In this document: positions 15,705-24,421 of the stretch, in pieces
Layout: each line of letters begins with the position of its first letter
Position numbering within the stretch: the stretch's first letter is position 1
NCBI RefSeq assembly: GCF_010500895.1
Contig: NZ_JAAAWO010000012.1
Location: 62,001-126,000, forward strand
Source: Alteromonas genovensis
GTDB taxonomy: Bacteria; Pseudomonadota; Gammaproteobacteria; Enterobacterales; Alteromonadaceae
Length of the DNA stretch: 64,000 nucleotides
Reading direction: 5' to 3'
Program-made: the position numbers and the translations under genes
Notes under the pieces: generated by a model
What the model saw: the letters and a program-made list of their open reading frames with translations, nothing else
Database searches by the model: none
What the model was told of the DNA's origin: nothing

Positions 15705-18677
15705 ATGTTCGATAGAATAAACCATCGTGTTTATGCATTACCCACGGTGTTGTTCTTATTACTTTCTATATTGTTCGTGTCCACCGGTATTTATATTCAA
15801 AAGGATGAACAAAGCGCAAGGGCATCAAAAGCGCAGTCGGTGGCCGAGCAAGTAAAAATCAGCTTAGAAGTATTTTCCACTGAACGCGTAAAAGCAATTT
15901 ATAACCTGATGCAAAATTGGCCAACCTTTGAGCCAAATCCAGTTGACTGGTTCAATACTCAATCATTATCGTTAATGGGAATGCAGCGAGGCTATAGTTC
16001 TCTGGCGTATATCGACAAAACCGGCACAATTCAGTGGGTCGCTACCCCTGAAGCAGGTACTAAAACTCGTATTGACAATAGCCTTATTGGCGAGCCTATG
16101 GCTGCACTTGGACTTGCTATTCCAACGCTATCAGAGTCACTTGATAGTGCGATACTCTATTCTCCCTCCACGCAACATCATCACATTCTGTTAGGACGAG
16201 CAATCAGCCCTCAAGAGCCTGAGCATGGTTATATTGTTGCAGGCTTCGACGTACAAACAATTTTAGGTGTCATGCTTGGTGAACTCGTTGGCCCGCAGTT
16301 TAACTTTAAGCTACAAGCCGGCAACAGTACGCTATTTGCTAGCGGTGAAATGGTGGATGATGGGACACTCGTCTCACTGCCTCCTTTTAAGTTTATAGAC
16401 CGTGATATCACCCTTTCCATGCAGTCTCAATTTAGCCCATTTAATCCAGGCATGCTGATTATTGTCATTGGCTTACTGATGTCTGCGTTGGTGAGTTACG
16501 TATTCCATAAGCAGCTAAAAGGCGCTGTGCACCTTTCGGTGAGTCAGCAGCGCTACCTTACCGCCAGCGAAGCGTCACTAGATGCATTGCTTATTTATCA
16601 GCCCTCGCAGAACGACTACACCTTGGTGGAAGCAAACTCATACAGCGAATACCTTTTCAGAGGTGCGGTTGATGTCATGAAAAAAATGAGTTTAGCCGAG
16701 CAGTCTCGTTTTTTAGGTATTCCAGAAGAGTTCGAAAAAGCGGCAAATGTTGCTAAAAACGGTGCTCCCTATGAGGGCTACGTCGCAATTAAAAGCGATA
16801 AGATTGTGCCAGAGTGGATAAAAATTCAGGTGGTAAATGCAGGGAATAATATTGCCTTAACTATTCGCGATGTGACCGAGCGCTTTAAAGCGCAGAAAGA
16901 CTTGGAGGATAGTGAAGAGCGCTATCGCCGCTTAGTCGACGGCATGCACCGCCATTTTGTATACACCAAAACGGCAGAACACAGTTTTATTTACGTGAGT
17001 GCCGGTGTTGAGAAAATACTAGGCTACAAGCCAGAGCAGTTTTGCGCACACGAGATGCGCTACGTGCAGCAAGTGCCGGATGAAACTTTTGAGATAAGAG
17101 AGGCAATAGCAAGAGGTCAAAAGCCCGCAGCCTATTTGGTGCATTATCAAGGGCAATGTGGCAAAAGCTATGTCGTTGAGTTCTCGGATACACCCATTTT
17201 AAATGAGAAGGGAGATTTGACCGCCGTAGAGGGGATTGCCCGTGACGTCACCAAAGAGTTGGCGTTGCACGAAGAGGTGCACTTCCAAGCAAATCACGAC
17301 CAATTAACAGGCTTGCTCAACCGCTATGCCTTTAATGCACAGCTTCGGGATATACTAAAAGAGACAAGGGCAGAGAATAAAACAGCTGAATTAGCGGGTG
17401 AGTCTACCTCTTCAGTGCTGCGCAATATACGCGACACACACAGTCAGAATCAGCGTCGCAGTGTAATGTGTTTTATTGATATGGATCGCTTTAAATTAGT
17501 TAACGACAGTTGCGGTCATCCAGCAGGTGATAAGCTGTTAAAAGAAGTCTCCACGGTGTTCAGGCAATATGTTAACGGAGATGATTTACTGGCTCGTATC
17601 GGTGGTGACGAATTCTGCATTATTTTTAGAGATCAAGGCCTAGACTCTGTTTTAAAACGGTTGGATAAGCTGTTACTTGCCATTTCAAACTATCGCTTTG
17701 TGTACGACGATAAATTATTTTTTGTTGGCGCTAGTATCGGCGTTATCGAAATAAATGCGCAAACACAAAGTGCAGAGACATTAATAAAAGCGGCAGACAA
17801 TGCCTGCTATAAGGCAAAGCATCTGGGGCGTAATCGTTATTTTGTTTACCGAGACGGAGATGCCCAACTTGCCATCGACGACAGCGAAAATAAGGTGCTG
17901 CAGGCACTTCACAAAGCGTTACAAAACGATGGTTTTGAGCTTTATAGCCAAGCCATTATGCCTCTTACCGTACCTAGTGAGGTAAGCACGCATTATCCTC
18001 AGCACTATGAAATCCTGCTGAGGTTAAACGCAAGCGAAAGCGGTCTAATTAGCCCGGGGTTATTTATTCCCCTTGCCGAGCGCCATGGGTTGATGAATAA
18101 AGTGGACCTGTGGGTTGTTGATAACACATTGAAAACGCTAGAAGCCAACCCTGCCCATCTCGATAATGTGGGCAAAGTCGCCATCAATTTGTCGGGTATA
18201 ACCCTGGGTGATGAGATTGCGTTACAAAAAATAGTACAGCGCATGCAGGGAACCACGGTGCCTGCTGAAAAAGTTTGCTTTGAAATAACGGAAACTACAG
18301 CCGTGACTAACTTGGCCGCCGCAAAGCATTTCATTTCCACACTCAGAGATATTGGCTGTAGCTTTGCCTTAGATGATTTTGGGGCAGGAATGTCATCGTT
18401 TACCTATCTTAAAAACCTTGATGTAGACTACGTAAAAATTGATGGTTCCTTCGTGCGAAATATTGTTCACGATCCAATAGACCATGCTACAGTAACTGCC
18501 ATCAATAACATTGCTCACAGCATGGGTAAACAAACCGTCGCCGAGTTTGTTGTAGACAATGCAACGGCTCAAGTGCTGCAAAAGCTTAATGTAGACTTTG
18601 GGCAAGGTTTTGCGCTCGACAAGCCAAAGCCTCTGGCACACAGGGTTCAATGGCGTGTGAAGCTTGCCTCTGTGTAG
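15705..18677 (+). CDS. Membrane PAS-GGDEF-EAL c-di-GMP signalling protein
   Basis: 990 residues. Domains in order: TM helix about 12-30, periplasmic sensor about 31-245, TM about 249-268, PAS-like regions about 285-395 and 405-520, GGDEF about 535-700 and EAL about 740-985. The GGDEF active site is intact (RIGGDEF, residues 631-637). The inhibitory I-site RxxD five residues earlier is replaced by NGDD, so product inhibition at that site is probably lost. The EAL side reads EILLRL at 769, with ITET, DDFGAGMSS, VKIDGSFV, AEFV and QGFALDKP all present, so phosphodiesterase activity is plausible. It lies 7 kb upstream of the cellulose operon, whose BcsA binds c-di-GMP; a direct link is inference. 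Confidence 0.9.
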   Translation: MFDRINHRVYALPTVLFLLLSILFVSTGIYIQKDEQSARASKAQSVAEQVKISLEVFSTERVKAIYNLMQNWPTFEPNPVDWFNTQSLSLMGMQRGYSSLAYIDKTGTIQWVATPEAGTKTRIDNSLIGEPMAALGLAIPTLSESLDSAILYSPSTQHHHILLGRAISPQEPEHGYIVAGFDVQTILGVMLGELVGPQFNFKLQAGNSTLFASGEMVDDGTLVSLPPFKFIDRDITLSMQSQFSPFNPGMLIIVIGLLMSALVSYVFHKQLKGAVHLSVSQQRYLTASEASLDALLIYQPSQNDYTLVEANSYSEYLFRGAVDVMKKMSLAEQSRFLGIPEEFEKAANVAKNGAPYEGYVAIKSDKIVPEWIKIQVVNAGNNIALTIRDVTERFKAQKDLEDSEERYRRLVDGMHRHFVYTKTAEHSFIYVSAGVEKILGYKPEQFCAHEMRYVQQVPDETFEIREAIARGQKPAAYLVHYQGQCGKSYVVEFSDTPILNEKGDLTAVEGIARDVTKELALHEEVHFQANHDQLTGLLNRYAFNAQLRDILKETRAENKTAELAGESTSSVLRNIRDTHSQNQRRSVMCFIDMDRFKLVNDSCGHPAGDKLLKEVSTVFRQYVNGDDLLARIGGDEFCIIFRDQGLDSVLKRLDKLLLAISNYRFVYDDKLFFVGASIGVIEINAQTQSAETLIKAADNACYKAKHLGRNRYFVYRDGDAQLAIDDSENKVLQALHKALQNDGFELYSQAIMPLTVPSEVSTHYPQHYEILLRLNASESGLISPGLFIPLAERHGLMNKVDLWVVDNTLKTLEANPAHLDNVGKVAINLSGITLGDEIALQKIVQRMQGTTVPAEKVCFEITETTAVTNLAAAKHFISTLRDIGCSFALDDFGAGMSSFTYLKNLDVDYVKIDGSFVRNIVHDPIDHATVTAINNIAHSMGKQTVAEFVVDNATAQVLQKLNVDFGQGFALDKPKPLAHRVQWRVKLASV

Positions 18678-18705
18678 TTCTCAGCAGTTTGAAAAGGAAA
18701 ATAAA

Positions 18706-19080
18706 ATGGGTTTATTCGATACAATAATGGGAAATGCGAGCGAGACAAGTTCTGAAGATGTTCAGGAAGAACTGTCTCCAATACTTGCTGATAACGAAAC
18801 GGTTACATCGGCATTTAAATTGGTTCGTGACTTAAGCGTGTTCACCAATAAGCGATTAATAATCATTGATAAGCAGGGGCTGACGGGGCGAAAAGTGAAT
18901 TATCACTCTATTCCGTATAAGTCTATTACCCAGTTTATCGTTGAAACAGCAGGGCACTTTGACACCGATGCAGAGCTTAAAATTTGGCTGTCGGGTAAAT
19001 CAGATGCTATTGAGATTGAACTGAGCGCTTCATCGGCTCAGGCAGTGCAAAAGAACCTTGCCAATCAGATGTTTGCATAA
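18706..19080 (+). CDS. PH-domain-containing protein
   Basis: 124 residues from the ATG at 18706, 9 nt after AAAAGGAAA; an in-frame start at 18664 inside the previous gene is rejected. The region LVRDLSVFTNKRLIIIDKQG...VNYHSIPYKSITQFIVETAG is the bacterial PH fold (bPH), with an alternating strand pattern and the final helix AQAVQKNLANQ. Role unknown; small cytosolic members are widespread. It is followed by a strong terminator. Confidence 0.75.
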   Translation: MGLFDTIMGNASETSSEDVQEELSPILADNETVTSAFKLVRDLSVFTNKRLIIIDKQGLTGRKVNYHSIPYKSITQFIVETAGHFDTDAELKIWLSGKSDAIEIELSASSAQAVQKNLANQMFA

Positions 19081-19122
19081 AAGATACGCTGGTCGTTAGT
19101 CGGCCAAGACGCTTTCAAAATA

Positions 19123-19158
19123 AAAAAGGGCATAACAAAAAATTGTTATGCCCTTTTT
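19123..19158. terminator. Bidirectional rho-independent terminator
   Basis: A stem of AAAAAGGGCATAAC and GTTATGCCCTTTTT with an AT-rich loop, giving a T tract on both strands. It separates the convergent PH-domain gene and S9 peptidase gene. Confidence 0.85.
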
Positions 19159-19201
19159 CGTAGCTCAGGTTTTTCCCATAAGCCTTTTCTCCAAACCTTT
19201 C

Positions 19202-21433
19202 TTACTTCAAGTTTCTCTCAAAGAAGTTGGTAATGGTTTTGTATAAGTGAATACCAGTTTGCTTACCGCGAAGACTGTGCTTTTTGCCTGGATAGTCCAT
19301 GGTTTCAAACGGGATAGCCAGGTCCTGCAAGTGCTTATAGAGCATTGTGGAGTGGGTAAATAGTACGTTGTCATCAGCCATTCCGTGGTAAATCAGCAGG
19401 TCGCCTTTTAAGTCTTTCGCGTATGGAAAGACAGAAGATGCAGTGTAAGCATCGTTCTCGGTGTTTGGGTTACCCATGTAGCGTTCGGTGTAGTGAGTGT
19501 CGTATAAACGCCAGTCGGTAACGGGAGCACCAGATACACCTGCAGCGAAATAGTCGCCCGCTTTAAACATGGCCATAAGGGTCATGTAGCCACCATAACT
19601 GTGTCCGTGAATACCAATGTTGTCAGCATCAACGAAGGGCAGCGTGCGTAAATACTCTACGCCGGCAACTTGGTCATCAACCTCGATAAAGCCCATTTTT
19701 TTGTAAATAGGATCTTCAAACGCTTTGCCTCGGTAGTTAGAGCCTCGGTTATCTACCGTGAAGACCACATAACCCTGGTCAACCCAGTGTTGCATCAATA
19801 AGCCACGATTTCCCGCCCACTTATTGGTAACCACTTGTGCGTGAGGGCCACCATATAAATACACGATAACAGGCAGTTTCTTATTCGGGTTTTCTACCGC
19901 ACTCTCTGGCTTGTAGATACGGTATTTTAGCGTTGCACCATCTTTTGTTTGAATATCTCCAAACTCAGGCTTGGTCCAGCTGTCCATATAGGCGTGCAAA
20001 GGATGGCCTTCTTCTACTTTATTTTCTTCAAGCCAAGTAATACGTTTGCCTGAAGCATCGTTTAAACTGACTTGGAAAGGAGAGTTAACAGTAGAGAAAC
20101 GGTCGATAAAAATAGAAGCATCGCTGCTGAAAGTTGCGTCATGATAGGCGCCTAATTCAGTAATACGCGCTATATCGCTGGTGCCTTTTCCATCAAAAGG
20201 AACGACATAAATGTGACTTTCCAACGGTGTGTCTTTGCGGCCAGAAAAGAAAATACGGTCGTTTTGCGTGTCGATGGCTTCAATACTGTCAACCACCCAG
20301 TCTCCCGATGTGAGCTGCTTAACCATTTTGCCGCTATTATCGAAAAGGTATAGGTGCTTGAATCCATCTCGCTCAGAGGCCCAAACAAACTGACCTTTGT
20401 CTTTGAGGAAATACAGGTCGTCGTGCAAGTTTACCCACGTATCACTGCTTTCATTTAACAGTACACGCTGGTTTTTTGTTTGCGTGTTGTACGCACGCAG
20501 CTCAAGGTTTTGCTGATCGCGTGTTTGCCATTGGTAGGTAAATGTTGTGCTGTCCGGCATCCATTGGCCTCTGGCAAAGTACACGTCTTTATCTTCGCCT
20601 AAATCTACCCACGTACGCTCGTTTGTGTCTAGCGACTGAATGGCAAGTTCTACAACCACGTTGGGTGTACCCGCTTTAGGGTACCTTTGTTCAATCAGTT
20701 TGATGTCATCAGCGTAAATCTCAGTACGCGTAATAACGTCTACTGGGCTTTCGTCTACTTTAGTAAACGCAATTTTGCTTTCATCTGGCGCCCACCAATA
20801 CCCGGTCATTCTTCCCATTTCCTCTTGGGAAACAAACTCGGCCATACCAAACTTGATGTTGCCACCGCCGTCTTTAGTAATTGCCATCTCTTTGCCCGAG
20901 GCAATATGTTTTACATAGAGGTTCTGATCGCGAACGTAAGAAATGTAATTACCTTTAGGAGATAGTTTGATGTCTGTTTCAAATGCATCGGTATCGAGTA
21001 GCTGCTTGGCTCCTTTTTCGCCAAGTTTGTGATAGTACACATCACCGCCAAGAGGGAAGAGCAGAGCTTTACCATCGTCAGACCATTCGTAGCTTACTAT
21101 ACCGCTACCTTTAAGGCGCATGCGCTCGCGACGGGCTTTCTCTTCATCAGAAAGTACTTCTTCGCCGCTTTGTAAGTCGTTAGAATCGAACAGCATGCGG
21201 GTTTCGCCACTGTCGATGTGGTATTCCCACAGGTCGAGACGTTCGTAGTCGGTTTGCTTTCCTTTTAAGAACGTAACGCGCGCGCCATCGGGAGACACTT
21301 TGAGTGTGCGAGGGGCGCTGCCGTCTAAAGAAGGTGATGAGAAAATTCGCTCAATAGTGAGCGTTTCAGCGTGTAAAGCAGTAGAGAGCATAGCGGCTCC
21401 AATTAAAAGGGCTTTTTTCATTGTTATCTGCAT
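19202..21433 (-). CDS. S9-family prolyl peptidase (dipeptidyl peptidase IV-like)
   Basis: 743 residues with a signal peptide (KKALLIGAAMLSTALHA). The N-terminal two-thirds is an eight-bladed beta-propeller of the DPP IV type. The C-terminal alpha/beta-hydrolase domain has the nucleophile in GIHGHSYGGYMTL (Ser about 612), the Asp in HGMADDNVLF and the His in PGKKHSLRG. The EE pair that binds the substrate N-terminus is visible as FVSQEEMGR, which marks DPP IV activity on Xaa-Pro N-termini. The start at 21433 or the methionine at 21421 are both possible. It is divergent from the NAD(P)-binding gene at 21492 and acts in the periplasm. Confidence 0.9.
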   Translation of the reverse strand: MQITMKKALLIGAAMLSTALHAETLTIERIFSSPSLDGSAPRTLKVSPDGARVTFLKGKQTDYERLDLWEYHIDSGETRMLFDSNDLQSGEEVLSDEEKARRERMRLKGSGIVSYEWSDDGKALLFPLGGDVYYHKLGEKGAKQLLDTDAFETDIKLSPKGNYISYVRDQNLYVKHIASGKEMAITKDGGGNIKFGMAEFVSQEEMGRMTGYWWAPDESKIAFTKVDESPVDVITRTEIYADDIKLIEQRYPKAGTPNVVVELAIQSLDTNERTWVDLGEDKDVYFARGQWMPDSTTFTYQWQTRDQQNLELRAYNTQTKNQRVLLNESSDTWVNLHDDLYFLKDKGQFVWASERDGFKHLYLFDNSGKMVKQLTSGDWVVDSIEAIDTQNDRIFFSGRKDTPLESHIYVVPFDGKGTSDIARITELGAYHDATFSSDASIFIDRFSTVNSPFQVSLNDASGKRITWLEENKVEEGHPLHAYMDSWTKPEFGDIQTKDGATLKYRIYKPESAVENPNKKLPVIVYLYGGPHAQVVTNKWAGNRGLLMQHWVDQGYVVFTVDNRGSNYRGKAFEDPIYKKMGFIEVDDQVAGVEYLRTLPFVDADNIGIHGHSYGGYMTLMAMFKAGDYFAAGVSGAPVTDWRLYDTHYTERYMGNPNTENDAYTASSVFPYAKDLKGDLLIYHGMADDNVLFTHSTMLYKHLQDLAIPFETMDYPGKKHSLRGKQTGIHLYKTITNFFERNLK

Positions 21434-21491
21434 ATTTTACTGTCGAAGGTTAGATTGTAGAGAAACCATCACATGATACAAGGTGCAAAGT

Positions 21492-22112
21492 ATGAAATCC
21501 GCAATGGTGCTAGGAGCGACAGGTTTAGTCGGACGAACGCTCGTAAATATGCTTTTACAGGACAGGCGTTACGATGAAGTGACATGCTTGGTGCGTAAGC
21601 CTCTGTCTTCACAGATGTTCATCGACCCTCACAGCCGATTAAGACCGGTGGTTATCGACTTTGACAATATTCAAGACTATCAAGGTTACTTTAGCGTTAA
21701 TCATGTGTACTGCTGCTTAGGCACCACCCTTAAAAAGGCAGGTTCGAAAAAAGCATTTCGTCGTGTAGATTTTGAATATATCCACGTTGCGGCTCAGCTT
21801 ACCCGTGCTCAGCGTGCCGATAGCTTTGTTTGGGTGTCTTCTGTAGGGGCTGACGCAAAAAGTAGTAATTTTTACCTAAGGGTAAAAGGCGAGCTTGAAA
21901 ATGCCATTATGCGCATGCCACAGCTGCCAAATGCATCCGCGGTCAGGCCGTCATTGCTGTTAGGGAATAGAGATGAATCTCGCTTACTTGAAGATGTTGC
22001 GCAAAAAACCGCGCCTATTTGGCAATCTATAATGAAAGGGCCGCTTAAAAAATATCGTCCCGTAGCGCCAATTGATGTGGCAAGAAATATGATGTCACTG
22101 CAAAAATGGTAA
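21492..22112 (+). CDS. NAD(P)-binding Rossmann protein (HTATIP2-like)
   Basis: 206 residues from the ATG at 21492, 7 nt after an AGGTG site. The N-terminal GATGLVGRTLV is the nucleotide-binding glycine motif. CLGTTLKKAGSKKAFRRVDFEY and FVWVSSVGADAKSSNFYLRVKGELE are characteristic of the atypical SDR group that includes human HTATIP2/TIP30, with a Tyr-x3-Lys (YLRVK) catalytic pair. Substrate unknown. Divergent from the S9 peptidase with only 58 bp between starts. Confidence 0.8.
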   Translation: MKSAMVLGATGLVGRTLVNMLLQDRRYDEVTCLVRKPLSSQMFIDPHSRLRPVVIDFDNIQDYQGYFSVNHVYCCLGTTLKKAGSKKAFRRVDFEYIHVAAQLTRAQRADSFVWVSSVGADAKSSNFYLRVKGELENAIMRMPQLPNASAVRPSLLLGNRDESRLLEDVAQKTAPIWQSIMKGPLKKYRPVAPIDVARNMMSLQKW

Positions 22113-22316
22113 GTGAGGTGAAAATAGAAAGCGATTTAAATATAGAGAGTGGATTAACACAAAAAGCGGGTTTAAAAAGGTAAGAAAGATATCGGCCTGG
22201 CGCTAATGCTTGTCTAAATTAATATTTATTCTTAGTTATCTATTCCATCACGCGTGCTGGGATAGAATAGATGAGGTAAGATCTCTGCCGTGTTTCATTT
22301 TCTATGTTCTTAAACA

Positions 22317-23066
22317 ATGTTCCGTTGTAAGCAATTCAGTGTGGCGCAAGATAAGTGTGCCATGAAGGTGAATACCGATAGTCTAATTCTTGGAAGTTGG
22401 GTAAATCCCAATGGGGCCAAAAGTGTGCTGGACATCGGTACTGGAACGGGCATTCTCGCGCTTATGATGGCGCAAAAAACGGATGACGCTGCCGACATAC
22501 AGGCGATTGAGGTAGATGAAAGTGCGGCGCAGCAGGCGAGAGATAATGCTGAGATGTCAAAGTGGTCGAAGCGAATTTCGGTGCACCACCAGGCCTTAGA
22601 GGTTTATAAGCCCAAGGCAAAATTTGATATTATTATATCGAACCCGCCTTATTTTGAGCACAGCAATAAACCCACCAATGCCTTTGCTAGTCAAAGCGAT
22701 GCAAGACACAGTGCTCGACAAACTGGCTTACTTTCGCCGACTGCACTTTTTCAGTTTGCAGCTAATAACGTATCTGCAGGGGGAAGTCTTTACTGCGTTT
22801 ACCCTTATCAGCGAATGGCCGAAATAGAGCAAGCCGCGTTAGCGTTTAACTTATTTGTGACAAGTTGTTTGGTGGTAAAACACGACAGCAAAAGTGATCC
22901 CTACCTATGCGTTTACCGTTTTCAGGCTCAACGCGCTAATGATGAAGACAGCGAGAGCGTCGCTGAATTTGAGGAGAAGTATCCAACCCTTACAATACGC
23001 GATCACAATAGTGAGTATTCATCTGCGTTCAAGGTGCTTTGCCGCCCGTTTTATCTAAAATTTTAA
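22317..23066 (+). CDS. trmN: tRNA1(Val) (adenine(37)-N6)-methyltransferase
   Basis: 249 residues. It matches E. coli TrmN6/YfiC through KQFSVAQDKCAMKVNTDSLILGSW, the SAM-binding VLDIGTGTGILALMMAQ, and the catalytic IISNPPYF (NPPY motif for N6-adenine methylation). The protein methylates A37 of tRNA-Val. An in-frame stop two codons upstream fixes the start near 22317, slightly shorter at the N-terminus than E. coli. YgjV follows after 13 nt. Confidence 0.9.
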   Translation: MFRCKQFSVAQDKCAMKVNTDSLILGSWVNPNGAKSVLDIGTGTGILALMMAQKTDDAADIQAIEVDESAAQQARDNAEMSKWSKRISVHHQALEVYKPKAKFDIIISNPPYFEHSNKPTNAFASQSDARHSARQTGLLSPTALFQFAANNVSAGGSLYCVYPYQRMAEIEQAALAFNLFVTSCLVVKHDSKSDPYLCVYRFQAQRANDEDSESVAEFEEKYPTLTIRDHNSEYSSAFKVLCRPFYLKF

Positions 23067-23079
23067 AAGAGAAAAAATC

Positions 23080-23565
23080 ATGGTTGTCGTTGCCGAAGCA
23101 TTTGGTGCAGTTGCTGTTGTTTTAAATTTCATTGGGTACCGACAAAATAATGTTGACCGCTATCTGCTGATATCCGCGTTTGCTTTAGCAAGTTTGAGTG
23201 CCCATTTCTTTATGCTAGATGCTATGGCTGCAGGGGTAGGGACTCTTCTCGCTAGCGTTCGCAACATCATTGCGATAAAAAACAGAAGTAACCTTATTCT
23301 GTTTGCTTTTATTGGTATTAATATTGGTTTTTTATGCTACGAATGGTTTGTGCTTGAGCATCACTGGAACATATTTATCGCCTATGCTTCCTCGCTCATT
23401 TTTACCATTGGCTCTATTGTAATAAGAGACACCCATCAAATACGAAAAACCTTTCTCGTCGCCGAGTCACTGGGCTTACTCTATGCCATTTCGGTGGGAA
23501 GTATTTTTGGCACTGTGTTTAACATAAGTAACCTCATCAGCATTATTAGTAAGCTAAAGCGGTAA
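23080..23565 (+). CDS. ygjV: YgjV-family inner membrane protein
   Basis: 161 residues with about five hydrophobic segments. The sequence resembles YgjV: VLNFIGYRQNNVDRYLLISAFALASLSAHFFML then SVRNIIAIKNRS. Function unknown. It lies 13 nt after trmN and is followed by a strong terminator, so the two form a short operon. Confidence 0.75.
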   Translation: MVVVAEAFGAVAVVLNFIGYRQNNVDRYLLISAFALASLSAHFFMLDAMAAGVGTLLASVRNIIAIKNRSNLILFAFIGINIGFLCYEWFVLEHHWNIFIAYASSLIFTIGSIVIRDTHQIRKTFLVAESLGLLYAISVGSIFGTVFNISNLISIISKLKR

Positions 23566-23599
23566 CCCATAACTCTAAAAGTCGGAGCCGTCAAACTTC

Positions 23600-23638
23600 A
23601 AAAAGGGCCATTATTTCATTGAAATAGTGGCCCTTTTT
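23600..23638 (+). terminator. Rho-independent terminator after ygjV
   Basis: An 18-bp stem with one G-U pair (AAAAAGGGCCATTATTTC and GAAATAGTGGCCCTTTTT), a 3-nt loop and a T6 run. Confidence 0.9.
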
Positions 23639-23839
23639 TGTGCTGTTTTGATTCTAAAATGTGAGTGTTCACTTTCTTTTATCTCCTTGTATTCAATAAG
23701 TCTAAAGTTCAATAGGCGAAAGTTCAATAACGCTTTTGCGTATGTAAGCGTATTCTTATTAATTAGTAAGTATGAATGCCGCGATGTTTCCTAATAGTGG
23801 GTAGAAGTAAACTCACTCGAGGTTTTGGGGAGATGCGTT

Positions 23840-24421
23840 ATGAACAAAGAAAATAAGTTTCGCAGTGAACATCAAAGGAATGATTTTAGCGACGAATTAG
23901 AGCGTAAGTTTGCAGACTGCATGCCTGTGAATATATATGAACTCGCGAAGGGTCAACATCGCTCACAAAGCGATGGTGAGATGCCAGAAACACCTTCTGG
24001 CGTTATCGGTGTTCAATCACAACTAGAGACCGAAAAGCTTTGGCAGAACAGGTTGCACATGCTATTAAACGCGGAGCGCACACTCAATAGCATTACTCGC
24101 TACCGTAAATTAACGGCTATTTTGGTTACGGCAAGTATGGCTATCTTGCTGTTTTCATTATTTGTTGCACCATCATTACCTCCTTCTGTTTTTTATGGCA
24201 TTATACTAATATGTTTATGCGGAGTTGCGACGTATCCTGCGTGGTGTGTTGCAACGAAAAGTGCACAAGAGCAACGTGATAGCATTTCGAGAATGTTTTA
24301 TAAAAGCAATCACGAAGTTGAACTGTCAAATGGTGAAGTTACGCTAATTAACAGGGCAAACTATGCGAGTGTCACAAAAATACACATAGCGGATCGCAAT
24401 ATTGGACAACTCGCCACATGA
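23840..24421 (+). CDS. Unknown membrane protein leading the cellulose operon
   Basis: 193 residues from the ATG at 23840 with GGGGAG upstream. The first half is soluble and charged (ADCMPVNIYELAKGQHRSQSDG...); the second has two membrane helices (about 97-115 and 120-140) and a soluble C-terminal tail. It matches no Bcs accessory protein I can name (not BcsQ, R, D, E, F or G). The end overlaps the bcsA start by 20 nt, so it is translated with bcsA. The position and membrane topology suggest a regulator or assembly factor of the synthase; this is inference. Confidence 0.6.
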   Translation: MNKENKFRSEHQRNDFSDELERKFADCMPVNIYELAKGQHRSQSDGEMPETPSGVIGVQSQLETEKLWQNRLHMLLNAERTLNSITRYRKLTAILVTASMAILLFSLFVAPSLPPSVFYGIILICLCGVATYPAWCVATKSAQEQRDSISRMFYKSNHEVELSNGEVTLINRANYASVTKIHIADRNIGQLAT

